NCBI RefSeq assembly: GCF_013374115.1
Contig: NZ_AP022673.1
Span: 586,501 to 650,500, forward strand
Reading direction: 5' to 3'
Origin: Sphingomonas sp. HMP9
GTDB taxonomy: Bacteria > Pseudomonadota > Alphaproteobacteria > Sphingomonadales > Sphingomonadaceae
Length of the DNA: 64,000 nt
The translations under genes were made by a program, and so were the position numbers. Of the stretch, positions 1-7,951 are shown in pieces. Position 1 is the first letter of the stretch; each line of letters starts with the position of its first letter. The notes below the pieces were generated by a model, which saw only the letters and a list, made by a program, of their open reading frames with translations, did not search any database and was not told the origin of the DNA.

Positions 1-130
1 ATGCGAGAAAATAGTCGGTGGTGTTCTTGGGACCGGCGCCCTTCTTGTCGCGGCTCACCCATTGCGCGAGGCCGAAGATGAAGATCGCGTAGACGACGAT
101 CACGGCAATATCGATGGGGTTTAACGGCAA
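1..130 (-). CDS. SSS-family sodium/sugar symporter, N-terminal part (cut by window edge)
   Basis: The 43 visible residues form the start of a sodium:solute symporter of the SGLT type, an inner-membrane protein that imports a sugar or sugar acid with sodium. They show a first hydrophobic helix (about residues 5-22), then WVSRDKKG and a TTDYFLA motif, the usual end of TM1 and start of the TM2 loop in this family. The start is TTG at 130-128, with AGGAG eight bases upstream; no better start is visible. The gene runs off the left edge. It is divergent from the gluconolactonase/dgo remnants, so it probably fed that sugar-acid pathway. The substrate is not shown by the sequence. Confidence 0.75.
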   Translation of the reverse strand, partial: MPLNPIDIAVIVVYAIFIFGLAQWVSRDKKGAGPKNTTDYFLA

Positions 131-289
131 CGGACAGGCTCCTCTTGGCGCCCCACCGTTCGGATGCCGCCGAACGATCGGAAGCTCGCGAATTCGTGTA
201 AGCAGCGCACGGTATTAATGATCAGGCGATTGCCTCTTCATTACTGCAAATTATATGATTATTGAGACGTGTCGAGCCGGAAAGCGCGC

Positions 290-529
290 ATGAGCGGGAG
301 TGGTGTTCTGGAAAGTCGTTTGATCTGGTCGTTGGAGGCCATGCGGGGCGAGGGGCCGGTGTGGGGCGACGGAGATGCAGCATTGTGGTTCGTCGATATC
401 AAGCGGGGACGGTTGCATCGCTACGATCCCGCGACCGACGTGCGGCGCTCGATCGACATCGGCGGGCAGGCGAGCTTCATCGCCGCGACCGATGCGGGCG
501 CGCTGCTGATTGGCAGCGGATCGCGCTGA
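290..529 (+). pseudogene. SMP-30/gluconolactonase, 5' fragment
   Basis: This is the first 79 residues of an SMP-30/regucalcin-type sugar lactonase, which opens aldonolactones such as gluconolactone or galactonolactone. The family start is clear: EGPVW near residue 20, then WFVDIKRGRLHRYDP and a first propeller blade ending in GALLIGSGS. Intact members have about 290 residues, but here the frame ends at TGA (527-529) directly after a junction with the 3' part of a different gene (a sugar kinase). The best start is ATG 290, with GGAAAG a few bases upstream; GTG 269 is an alternative. It looks like the left side of an internal deletion and should not make an active enzyme. Confidence 0.7.
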
Positions 530-652
530 TCGGCGATACGGCGCTCACCGAACGGTACGTCCTGGCGCTGGCCGGTATCGATCTGCGCCCCGAAACTCAT
601 GACGGCGAGGCGTGCGAGCTCGCCGGGCCTCGCACTATTGGAGATTTCATGA
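527..652 (+). pseudogene. dgoK: 2-oxo-3-deoxygalactonate kinase, 3' fragment
   Basis: Only about 40 C-terminal codons remain. In one frame they read ALIGDTALTERYVLALAGID followed by DGEACELAG, a pattern like the end of DgoK-type kinases (LIG..AL..RY..AL....DG.A). Switching frame by one base within CCGGGCC (about 627-633) gives the ending LALLEIS with a TGA at 650-652 that overlaps the next ATG as ATGA, the typical coupling to dgoA. I therefore infer two lesions: loss of the 5' part of dgoK in the deletion that also removed the end of the lactonase gene, and a one-base insertion near the 3' end. The identification rests on a short stretch and on operon context. Confidence 0.5.
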
Positions 653-1286
653 CCATCGACGACCTGCTCGCATCCGGTACGCCGCCGATCGTCGCCATCC
701 TGCGCGGTATCACGCCCAAGGAGGTGCTGGCGGTCGGCCAGGCGCTGGTCGATAGTGGCATTCGCTTGATCGAAGTGCCGTTCAACTCGCCGGATCCGGT
801 GACCAGCATCACGATGCTGCAGACCGCATTCGGCGACTTGGCCGCGATCGGTGGCGGCACTGTCCTGGATATCGCCGCGGTCGAGGCGTTGGCCGCGACC
901 GGCAGCACCATCATGGTCACGCCGAACACCGACCCGAAGGTCATTGCGCGAGGCGTCGAACTGGGACTCGAGCCGATGCCCGGGTTCGTGACCCCGAGCG
1001 AGGCGTTCCAAGCAATTGCCGCGGGCGCCCGACGGATCAAGCTGTTCCCCGCGGTGGCGCTCGGCCCGAATTATCTGAAGGTGGTGCGTGACGTACTGCC
1101 GCGCGACGTACGAGTCTGGGGGGGGGGGGCGGCACGGGGGCGGACAATTTCGCGGAATGGCTGGCGGCGGGGGCCGAAGGGATCGGCGTCGGCGGCGCGC
1201 TCTATAAGCCCGGCGATGCGGCAGCCCTGGTTGCCGAGCGCGCTCGCGCTCTGGTCGCGGCGTGGCAGTCGGCTCGCCCCGCTTAA
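649..1286 (+). pseudogene. dgoA: 2-dehydro-3-deoxy-6-phosphogalactonate aldolase, frameshifted
   Basis: A KDPG/KDPGal-type class I aldolase that would split 2-keto-3-deoxy-6-phosphogalactonate into pyruvate and glyceraldehyde-3-phosphate. Family marks are PIVAILRGI near residue 14, EVPFNSPDP, GGGTVL, the MVTPNTDP segment and the Schiff-base lysine in RIKLFPA. After VWG the frame is lost at a run of 12 G (1118-1129). Adding one base or removing two restores GTGADNFAEWLAAGAEGIGV, then GGALYKPGDAAAL, and the stop at 1284-1286, for about 212 residues in all, normal for the family. The homopolymer could be a consensus error, a true mutation or a slippage switch. The ATG at 649 overlaps the dgoK stop. 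Confidence 0.8.
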
Positions 1287-1332
1287 CGAAACGTGGCCTT
1301 GTCGTCGGGGCGAAATTGAGCGAGCAAACGAT

Positions 1333-2091
1333 ATGAACGATACCGAGCCAAGCCAAGTCCGCACATCGCTGGGCCGCAATCTGACCCATGGCATGCTCGA
1401 CGCACTTGGCCGCGCGATCGTCACCGGCCATTATGATGGCCGGCGGTTTCCGACGGAGGCGGATCTCACCACGCAGCACGGCGTCAGTCGTTCCGTAACC
1501 CGGGAGGCGGTGAAGATGCTGACCGCCAAGGGGCTGTTGTCGGCAAGGCCGCGGCAGGGAACGATCGTCCAGCCGACATCTGCATGGAATCTGTTCGACA
1601 CCGACGTGCTGCGCTGGCTGCTCGAGCGCAAGTTCACGCTGCCGCTGCTGCGCAGCTTCAACGAACTCCGCTTGGCGATCGAGCCGATGGCGGCGCAACT
1701 TGCCGCCGCGCACGCCACGCCGGCCGGCAAGGCGACGATTGCGGCGGGCTACGCACGGATGGAAGAAGCCGAGCGCGGCGACGAGGATGCGCTGGAGGCG
1801 GATATCGCGTTCCACGTCGCAATTCTGCGTGCGGGCGACAACATGTTCTTTGCCCAGTTCGAGGAACTCGTCTCGACTGCGCTGCGTACCTCGATCCGCT
1901 TCACCAACCGCTTCAAGGGACGCAGCGCGAGCCTGCCAGCGCACAAGGCGGTCCTGGAAGCGATCGAAGCCGGCGACGAGCATCTGGCGGGCGCCGCAGT
2001 GCGACAGATCATCGAGGACGTCATGGTCCTGATACGACAGGCCGAAAGTGCAGGAGCGGCAGCCGACCGGGCCAACGCCCTTGATATCTAA
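1333..2091 (+). CDS. GntR-family (FadR subfamily) transcriptional regulator
   Basis: 252 residues. The N-terminal winged helix (about 12-80) contains the GntR signature FPTEADLTTQHGVSRSVTRE followed by KGLLSARPRQGT. The C-terminal all-helical FCD domain (about 95-235) has the metal/ligand-binding pattern D..FH..IL at residues near 160 and H in the final helices, as in FadR-type sugar-acid regulators (DgoR, ExuR/UxuR group). It follows the dgo remnants by about 46 bases on the same strand, so it probably regulated galactonate-type catabolism; the inducer is an inference. The start ATG 1333 was chosen because the helix-turn-helix begins soon after. Unlike its neighbours, the frame is intact. 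Confidence 0.85.
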   Translation: MNDTEPSQVRTSLGRNLTHGMLDALGRAIVTGHYDGRRFPTEADLTTQHGVSRSVTREAVKMLTAKGLLSARPRQGTIVQPTSAWNLFDTDVLRWLLERKFTLPLLRSFNELRLAIEPMAAQLAAAHATPAGKATIAAGYARMEEAERGDEDALEADIAFHVAILRAGDNMFFAQFEELVSTALRTSIRFTNRFKGRSASLPAHKAVLEAIEAGDEHLAGAAVRQIIEDVMVLIRQAESAGAAADRANALDI

Positions 2092-2597
2092 TCGGGCAAA
2101 CGCGCCGTTGGCCGGGGGCGACAGACCGGCGCCAATATCCCGCGATGGCGGGTGGTGGTCACCGCCATCAATCGCCCCGCCGACCCTTCGACCTATCGGG
2201 TACACCTTCCATCAACTTGGCAACTTGTACCTTTACGGCCGACGTTGCCCGCGAGTCGGCGACCTGCTTCGCCAAAGCTGCCACCCGTGAGTCGGATTGC
2301 GCCACCAGCGTCGGTAACTGCTACGGGTGATAATCGATCAGGCTAGGAGAGCGAGACCAGCCAGGAAAGCAATCGACGGGTTCTCGAAACCTCTCCATTC
2401 CTAAGAAATCAGCCGACTGGGTTTGAGATCCGCCTCCCGACCCGCCTTTGCCATCGACATGAACGAATGGCGGAAACCGGGGAGCCGGAAAGCACTCCGG
2501 AACGCCCACTTGTGGGTCCTTGCTACTGCACCTCCGCTATGGATTGCCGCCCAGACCGTAAGCTTCAAGCGACCGAGCGCATCCCAACAGCGGCCGT
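2092..2597. other. Intergenic stretch without a recognisable gene
   Basis: About 500 bases between the GntR gene and a convergent SDR gene. It contains one copy of the dispersed two-block repeat (2457-2535). Several short open frames occur at 2145-2346 but overlap one another, lack a convincing ribosome site and resemble no family I know. Confidence 0.6.
2457..2535 (+). repeat. Dispersed two-block repeat, copy 1
   Basis: Block one begins GAACGAATGGCGGAAACCGG; block two ends CACTTGTGGGTCC about 50 bases later. It is one of about twelve copies in the window, a weaker match than most. Confidence 0.5.
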
Positions 2598-3332
2598 TCA
2601 CCCTTGGGCGGTTGGGCGGATAACGATGCTACCGACTTCAACTTCGGGTGGCTGATCGATCGCGTAGAGGATCCCGCGCGCGATTGCATCGGACGGGATG
2701 GCGATCACGCCAAGTTGTCCCTCGATCATTGCTTTTGTCGGCTGGTCGGTGATGCTGTCGCCGAAGTTTGTGGCGATCATCCCCGGAGACACTTCGGTCA
2801 CGCGCAGGTGCGGTCCCGCCTCCTGTCGCAATATTTCCGTCACCGTGCGAACGGCATTCTTGGTGGCGGCATAGACTCCCATCGTCGGCAGCATCTTGAT
2901 GCCGGCGGTCGAAATGACGTTGATTACATGCCCACTCGCCTGGCGTGCAAACACGGGAAGGGCAGCAGCTATGCCGTAGAGCGTGCCACGCAGGTTTACG
3001 TCAATCATGGCGTCCCAGCCTTCGACGTCGAGCGCGTCTAACCGGGAAATCGGACCAATTCCGGCGCAATTGATGATAACATCGAGCCGGCCGGCTCGTT
3101 CCAACGCCAACGCTACGAGCGCTTCAAGATCGTCCCGCCGGCGTACGTCGGTCGCCTTTGCCACGGCTTTTCCGCCCATGGCGGTGATCTCTGCTACGAC
3201 CGCCGCGAGAGCATCGTCACGGCGCGCGCCTAGCACCACGAAGGCGCCGTGTTCGGCCAGCAGTTTTGCCGTCGCCCGGCCTATTCCGCTGCTCGCGCCC
3301 GTGATGGCGACAACCTTACCTTCAATACCCAT
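2598..3332 (-). CDS. Short-chain dehydrogenase/reductase
   Basis: 244 residues of a classical SDR, a cytosolic NAD(P)-dependent oxidoreductase. Motifs in order are the cofactor loop TGASSGIG near residue 11, NCAG (usual NNAG) near 85, catalytic serine in VISTAG near 138, and YAATK (Tyr and Lys of the active site) near 150, followed by PG in SPGMIAT. An arginine in GARRDD after beta-2 suggests NADP(H). The start ATG 3332 has GAGGAG about nine bases upstream, so the longer in-frame starts are not needed. It is divergent from an AraC gene whose start lies only about 20 bases away, a usual arrangement for regulator and target. The substrate is unknown. Confidence 0.85.
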   Translation of the reverse strand: MGIEGKVVAITGASSGIGRATAKLLAEHGAFVVLGARRDDALAAVVAEITAMGGKAVAKATDVRRRDDLEALVALALERAGRLDVIINCAGIGPISRLDALDVEGWDAMIDVNLRGTLYGIAAALPVFARQASGHVINVISTAGIKMLPTMGVYAATKNAVRTVTEILRQEAGPHLRVTEVSPGMIATNFGDSITDQPTKAMIEGQLGVIAIPSDAIARGILYAIDQPPEVEVGSIVIRPTAQG

Positions 3333-3354
3333 CTTCAATCTCCTCGTCATCGAG

Positions 3355-4332
3355 ATGGGCAGCACGCTGGAGATGCACTATGGCGCATCGTCTATGGATC
3401 TCTCGCGATCGTCCAAAAGCTCTATCGATCCATTGTCCGACGTGCTGAACGTTCTTGGGGCGCGGGTGGCGCGGCGAACCAGGCTGGAGGCATCAGGAGG
3501 GTGGGCCTTCGCATTTCCGGCCGTCGACCGCCTTAAGTTCGTTGCCCTGCTGCGCGGCAGCCAGTGGATGCTGCTTCCGGGATGCGTGCCGCAGGTGATG
3601 AATGAGGGAGATGTGTGCCTGCTCGGGCGTACCGCTTATGCCGTAGCGAGCCACCCCGCCGAGCCACCGATGGATGGTCAGGCGCTCTACGCGGAATGCG
3701 ACGTGGCACGTGTTGGGGGTGACGATACGATCGGGATTGGAGGGAGCGTTACGTTCGGCGCCGGAAGCGCCGACTTCCTTCTCGACATGCTCCCGGCATT
3801 CATGATCGTTCCTCGATCCTCGCCGTCAGCCGATGCGGTGGCGACGATCCTCACCCTGATGAGCCGGGAAATCGATCGGGACAGGATAGGCAGCGAGATC
3901 GTGAGCGCCCGGCTTGCCGACGTGCTGCTGGTGGAAGCTATCCGTGCATATGCATGCCGCGTCGATGTACCTCATATTGGATGGCTTGGCGCGCTTTCGG
4001 ACGTTCGTCTTGGCCGGGCGCTTCGCGCGATCCACGATGAAGTCGCGAAACCCTGGACAGTGTCGGGGCTTGCCGGTGTCGCTGGTATGTCACGTGCCGC
4101 GTTTTCAGCCGAGTTCACCCGCCTCGTAGGGCAGCCGCCGCTCACTTATGTCCGCACATGGCGTCTCACATTGGCCCGCGCGGCGCTGACGCGCGGTGAT
4201 GCAACCGTCGCCAGCATAGCAAACAAGATCGGCTACACCTCGCAGAGCGCGTTCGGGCACGCGTTCCGGCGGGCCTTCGGTTATCCTCCGAAAGCAAACT
4301 CTCGGCCGGAAGAAAAACGGCTATCTAGCTGA
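3355..4332 (+). CDS. AraC-family transcriptional regulator with cupin-type N-terminal domain
   Basis: About 325 residues. The N-terminal AraC_N/cupin-6-like domain starts at DPLSDVLNVLGA and includes GGWAFAFPAVDRLKFVALLRG, the layout of regulators that act next to SDR and AKR genes. The C-terminal part (about 225-315) has the two helix-turn-helix motifs: VSGLAGVAGMSRAAFSAEFT and VASIANKIGYTSQSAFGHAF, followed by FGYPP. The start is uncertain: ATG 3355, 3373 or 3394 are in frame and none has a strong ribosome site. 3394 would give the usual 312-residue length and leave room for promoters. It is divergent from the SDR at 2598-3332, its likely target. Confidence 0.85.
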   Translation: MGSTLEMHYGASSMDLSRSSKSSIDPLSDVLNVLGARVARRTRLEASGGWAFAFPAVDRLKFVALLRGSQWMLLPGCVPQVMNEGDVCLLGRTAYAVASHPAEPPMDGQALYAECDVARVGGDDTIGIGGSVTFGAGSADFLLDMLPAFMIVPRSSPSADAVATILTLMSREIDRDRIGSEIVSARLADVLLVEAIRAYACRVDVPHIGWLGALSDVRLGRALRAIHDEVAKPWTVSGLAGVAGMSRAAFSAEFTRLVGQPPLTYVRTWRLTLARAALTRGDATVASIANKIGYTSQSAFGHAFRRAFGYPPKANSRPEEKRLSS

Positions 4333-4416
4333 AGAAAGCAAGAGCGTGGCATGCCGATGCCCACCAGTCATCGATCATCAGCGGCCGGCTTGGCTGGTCC
4401 GAGACTCATACGTCTC

Positions 4417-4490
4417 GATGAACAAATGTCCGAAACTGGGAAGTCGAAGGCGGCCGGCGAATGGCCGGGATCGGGTCTCGCTGCCGATGC
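4417..4490 (+). repeat. Dispersed two-block repeat, copy 2
   Basis: Block one GAACAAATGTCCGAAACTGG; block two GAATGGCCGGGATCGGGTC. It lies in the 174-base gap after the AraC gene, between two convergent genes. Confidence 0.65.
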
Positions 4491-4506
4491 AGCCCCGTTT
4501 AGCTAG

Positions 4507-5043
4507 TTAGAGCGAAAATCGTGCTGCGGCGACTACCGCAATGACCAGTCCGGCGACACTCGGATAAAAGGTCAACGCAAATCCGAATGCCCGGGACCGT
4601 GCGCCGTTCGCGTAGCCGATCCAGAACAGGAAACGCCCCATCACGAAAAGGGTCGCAAGCGCAATGATCAGTTGCGCCGACGAGGCAACCAGCATTGCGA
4701 GCGCGACATGGATCGGAATCGCCAACGCTGCCTGCTCCAAGGTATTTTGCAACACTGCGTTGGCGCGGCTTACATCCGCAATGCCGTTGGTAGAGCCACT
4801 ACCGGCGATATCGTTAGCTGAAAAGAAACGTAGTCGCGCGACGTTTCCGATCGTTGCCGCAAGGCAGCAGAGAACCAACAGGTCTGCCTTTGCGGCGACG
4901 ATCAGGCGATCCGGCAGCGGGCGAGAAGCCGGCCCGCTCAAGTACAGGCACGCTGCCGTCACCAGGATCGTGACACAAAGCGCCGCCAGCATTCTGCTTG
5001 CAACGTCACGTTGCTCCCGGTGGAAATTGTCAGAGGCAGTCAC
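4507..5043 (-). CDS. MAPEG-family integral membrane protein
   Basis: 178 residues with four hydrophobic segments (about 18-36, 48-66, 105-140 and 155-176). The central RANAVLQNTLEQ after the second helix is the MAPEG signature (R..N..EN/EQ) seen in membrane-bound glutathione-related enzymes and their uncharacterised bacterial relatives. The N-terminal 15 residues are polar and no cleavable signal is evident, so it should sit in the inner membrane. The catalytic activity of bacterial members of this branch is not established, and the context (convergent with an AraC gene, next to small unknown genes) gives no hint. The start ATG at 5043 has weak ribosome-site support. Confidence 0.75.
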   Translation of the reverse strand: MTASDNFHREQRDVASRMLAALCVTILVTAACLYLSGPASRPLPDRLIVAAKADLLVLCCLAATIGNVARLRFFSANDIAGSGSTNGIADVSRANAVLQNTLEQAALAIPIHVALAMLVASSAQLIIALATLFVMGRFLFWIGYANGARSRAFGFALTFYPSVAGLVIAVVAAARFSL

Positions 5044-5310
5044 AGCCCCTTTCTACACCAGACGGGACTGGCTTCACCATATGAACCAGCGTTTGGTATT
5101 GGCGAGACGATCAGGTGCCCTGAACGTCTGGAACTGGGTCTTTGCTGCCATCAAACTGCGCGGCAGTAAGCGGCACCAAATGGTGGCATGACTGGTATCG
5201 CGCCGTCAGCAACCGTTGAGAGTGATGGCCGCCGTCGTGTCCACCGCGCGGCATCGCGCTGACCAATCTGTTTAGCGTACAACGTGCTCAGTTCCGACGA
5301 GGAGAGGACG

Positions 5311-5457
5311 ATGCGTAACCTATGGGCGATAGCGGCGACCGCCAAGCTGACGGGGCTCGACCACAAATACCAGTATTTGATCGACAAGGCCTATAAATAC
5401 GACCCGGCCTCCAGCACGATGGTGAAGGTCGGCAAGACGGCGGCGGGCGGCAAGTGA
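5311..5457 (+). CDS. Small unknown protein (48 residues)
   Basis: The start ATG 5311 has a strong ribosome site (GAGGAGAGG) directly upstream, and its stop overlaps the next gene as GTGA, so translation is well supported despite the size. The product begins MRNLWAIAATAKLTG, then HKYQYLIDKAYKYD and a glycine-lysine tail. It has no obvious signal peptide and I do not recognise it. Its composition (Tyr, Lys, Asp) resembles the last residues of a larger toxin-like domain, and the following gene could be a partner protein, but this is only a suggestion. About 270 bases upstream carry no other gene. Confidence 0.5.
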   Translation: MRNLWAIAATAKLTGLDHKYQYLIDKAYKYDPASSTMVKVGKTAAGGK

Positions 5458-5924
5458 TCGAACCGGCCGGGTCGACGATCGATCGTCTTGTTCCGGAGTT
5501 GCGGTCCGGCGGGTTCATGCGCGTGAAATCGTCGAACTATCACGAGGAATTCAAGCGAGGTGATGTGACGGTCGCCTATTCCTGCGGACGATACGGCGAA
5601 GAGCTGATGTGCTTTGTCACCGACGCCTGTCAGTTCCGGTTTCAGATGAGCTCATACGTGGCGATCGTCGATCCGCCCGCTGCAGCACAATCCCGAGCCA
5701 ACGGACGTGAGAACGATGTCGATCAGCTGGACTTCGACCATACCAATTATGCCGCGATCTCAAATCGTTATTATCTGACGATGCAGGCGCTGCTTTCTAG
5801 TTTCCTGAAAAACTGGCCCAGCGGAAAAAGCATTCTCGACGGTGAGGCGAAAGAGCGGATGAAGCAACGCGACCGGGATGTACTCGGGTCCTTCGGCCTG
5901 TCTAGAGAACAAACCTACCTCTAG
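5454..5924 (+). CDS. Hypothetical protein, coupled to the 48-residue gene
   Basis: 156 residues from GTG 5454, which overlaps the previous stop by four bases; an internal ATG at 5517 is possible. The sequence is hydrophilic, without signal peptide or membrane helix. Notable stretches are RVKSSNYHEEFKRGD, VAYSCGRYGEELMCFVTDAC (three cysteines) and a C-terminal helical part with NYAAISNRYYLTMQALLSSF. I do not recognise the family. Size, acidity and tight coupling to a tiny upstream gene would fit an immunity or antitoxin-like role, but nothing in the sequence proves it. The following 180 bases carry no gene. Confidence 0.55.
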   Translation: MIEPAGSTIDRLVPELRSGGFMRVKSSNYHEEFKRGDVTVAYSCGRYGEELMCFVTDACQFRFQMSSYVAIVDPPAAAQSRANGRENDVDQLDFDHTNYAAISNRYYLTMQALLSSFLKNWPSGKSILDGEAKERMKQRDRDVLGSFGLSREQTYL

Positions 5925-6105
5925 CCGCGGGGCTCACCCGGCTGTCAGCGCTGTTATGCAGCAATGGACGGGAAGCACCGAGCCGTCGATAAAACAAGGC
6001 TCCAGGCTAGCATCGTCGCGACGATCGTCCAGACAGGATAGCGAACAGCCGTGGTCGGTGCGCACCCTGCATGAGGGTGGTCGTTCGACCCCGGCGGTGT
6101 CGCAC

Positions 6106-6705
6106 TCATGGTTCGGCTCGACGGAAACAGCATGTCTCGTGGTCGTTCACAAGACCGCAAGCCTGCATCCAGGCGTAGACGATGACTGGGCCGACGAACT
6201 TGAATCCGCGCTGCTTGAGCGCCGCGGATAGGGCTTCGGATGCAGGCGAGCGGGTTAGCGCCTTGGCACCGTCGCCGATCACTGGCGTACCATCAACGAA
6301 ACTCCAGACAAAGCTGCCGAAATCCTCGCCGGCGTCACCCATCGCGAGATAGGCGCGGGCATTGCCGATCGTCGCCGCGATCTTGGCGCGTGAGCGGACG
6401 ATACCGGCGTTGCCGAGCATCGTCGCCATGTCCGGCTCGCCGAACCGAGCGACGATGTCCGGATCGAACCCAGCGAAGGCGGCCCGGAATGCGTCGCGTT
6501 TGCGAAGGATCGTGATCCAGGCGAGCCCGGCCTGAAACCCGTCGAGCATCAGCTTTTCCCAAAGCGCGCGCGGATCGCGTTCGGGCACGCCCCATTCGGC
6601 GTCGTGATACGCCGCAAGCAACGGATCACCCTGCGCCCATCGGCAGCGAGATAGGTCGGCGCGAGTTATGGCGGGGGCTGCCCGGTCTTTGCTGTCGATC
6701 TGCAT
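6106..6705 (-). CDS. tag: DNA-3-methyladenine glycosylase I
   Basis: 199 residues of the Tag family, which excises 3-methyladenine from alkylated DNA in the cytosol. Recognisable parts are RCRWAQGDPLLAAYHDAEWG (N-terminal zinc-site cysteine and the YHD.EWG block), a central LMLDGFQAGLAWITILRKR with the pocket residues, and the C-terminal FVGPVIVYAWMQACGLVNDH with the second zinc cysteine and histidine, then CC. Length and motif order match E. coli Tag. It is a single gene, convergent with the small unknown pair to its left. The start ATG 6705 fits the family N terminus, though a slightly shorter start is possible. Confidence 0.93.
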   Translation of the reverse strand: MQIDSKDRAAPAITRADLSRCRWAQGDPLLAAYHDAEWGVPERDPRALWEKLMLDGFQAGLAWITILRKRDAFRAAFAGFDPDIVARFGEPDMATMLGNAGIVRSRAKIAATIGNARAYLAMGDAGEDFGSFVWSFVDGTPVIGDGAKALTRSPASEALSAALKQRGFKFVGPVIVYAWMQACGLVNDHETCCFRRAEP

Positions 6706-7126
6706 GCTGGCCTGGACGATGCTCGCTCTGGGCTGGCGTGTCGATGCCGTTCGCCATCACCGACGCCGAGCAGGTCTTGTTAAAATTCCGCCGTTCGGCG
6801 CCGATTCCGTCGAGGCGGACTGATTGCTATCCTCACCTTCAAAGCGGTCCGGGATTATCAAGACGACTTGCGGTCAGGTGGCTGGCGAGGCGTAGGATCG
6901 CAGTTCATCGAGGATCGAATGCCGCGAAGGGCGCCAACCAAGCTCACGTTCGCCCGCATAACCCAGGGCCAACTTGCCCATGTTGCCGGCTTGGGGATCG
7001 GCTAACAGGAACAACGCGAAAGGAACCCGTACCAGGCTCGGCTTGGAGGCCGTGTCCCCTCAAAACGAGCGCCCGCTGTCGGCCACGAAACAAGCGCCCG
7101 TAGCTGCGGACGTGCCTGAAACCTGG
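6706..7126. other. Intergenic stretch, nothing recognised
   Basis: About 420 bases between tag and the next SDR gene. I see no credible open frame, tRNA or clear copy of the dispersed repeat here. It should include the tag promoter. Confidence 0.5.
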
Positions 7127-7861
7127 TCAGACGAAACCGCCATTGGCGCGGATCGTCTGACCATTGACCCAGCCACCATCAGGGCTAGCTAGAAACGCCA
7201 CGACCGATGCGATGTCGTTGGGCTGGCCAAGCCGCTTCAGCGGGTTGGCGTCGATCATCGATTGCACCAAGGCTTCCGACTTGCCGTTCATAAACAATGC
7301 CGTTGCCGTCGGCCCAGGCGCAACCGCGTTCACGGTAATGCCACGCGTGCCAAGTTCCTTGGCGAGGATACTGGTCATTGCCTCGACCGCAGCCTTTGTC
7401 GCGGTGTAGACGCCGTACCGGGGGAGAAGCGCGCCGACGACGCTGGTCGAGAAACTGATGATGCGACCTCCATCATGCAATCGACGTGCGCCTTCTCGCA
7501 TCCCGCGAAAGACGCCAGCGATGTTGACGGCAAGCTGATGATCGAAATCGGCGTCGCTGACATCGGCAATCGGCGCGAAGATGGCAACACCCGCATTGTT
7601 GACCAGGATATCGAGGCCGCCGAACGTCCGTTCCGCAGCGTCGAACAGCGATGGTATGCCGTCCAGCGTGCTGACATCGGCCTGCACCGCGATCGCTTCG
7701 CCGCCGGATGCGGTGATTTCGGCCACAACGTCTTCTGCATCCTCGCGACCGGTCGCGTAGTTTACGATCACGGCCATACCGTCCGCGGCAAGGCGCTTGG
7801 CGATGGCCGCGCCGATGCCCTTCGATCCTCCGGTAACCAATGCGATTTTACGTTCCGTCAT
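7127..7861 (-). CDS. Short-chain dehydrogenase/reductase
   Basis: 244-residue classical SDR. The cofactor loop TGGSKGIG lies at residues 10-17, NNAG near 88, the catalytic serine in FSTSVVGA near 138 and YTATK near 151, followed by APGPTAT and a closing NGQTIRANGG, the usual C terminus of 3-oxoacyl-ACP reductase-like enzymes. The start ATG 7861 has AGAAGGAGA ten bases upstream. It is divergent from a LysR regulator that starts about 90 bases away, which most likely controls it. Many proteins of this subgroup are stress- or xenobiotic-related reductases of unknown substrate, so no gene name is given. Confidence 0.88.
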   Translation of the reverse strand: MTERKIALVTGGSKGIGAAIAKRLAADGMAVIVNYATGREDAEDVVAEITASGGEAIAVQADVSTLDGIPSLFDAAERTFGGLDILVNNAGVAIFAPIADVSDADFDHQLAVNIAGVFRGMREGARRLHDGGRIISFSTSVVGALLPRYGVYTATKAAVEAMTSILAKELGTRGITVNAVAPGPTATALFMNGKSEALVQSMIDANPLKRLGQPNDIASVVAFLASPDGGWVNGQTIRANGGFV

Positions 7862-7951
7862 GATCCGTCTCCTTCTGAGACTGTATGTAGGCTGTCGTGC
7901 GGGCGGGATAATCGGTCAGGTCTTGCCAAGTGTGTTCGGATATGGCGAACA

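Noticed and set aside
421..2205. 594-codon minus-strand frame across the dgo region
   Set aside because: Antisense to the dgo remnants and the GntR gene, composition typical of a shadow frame.
2145..2330. Short plus-strand frame with four spaced cysteines
   Set aside because: Two other frames overlap it with similar quality, and no start signal supports it.
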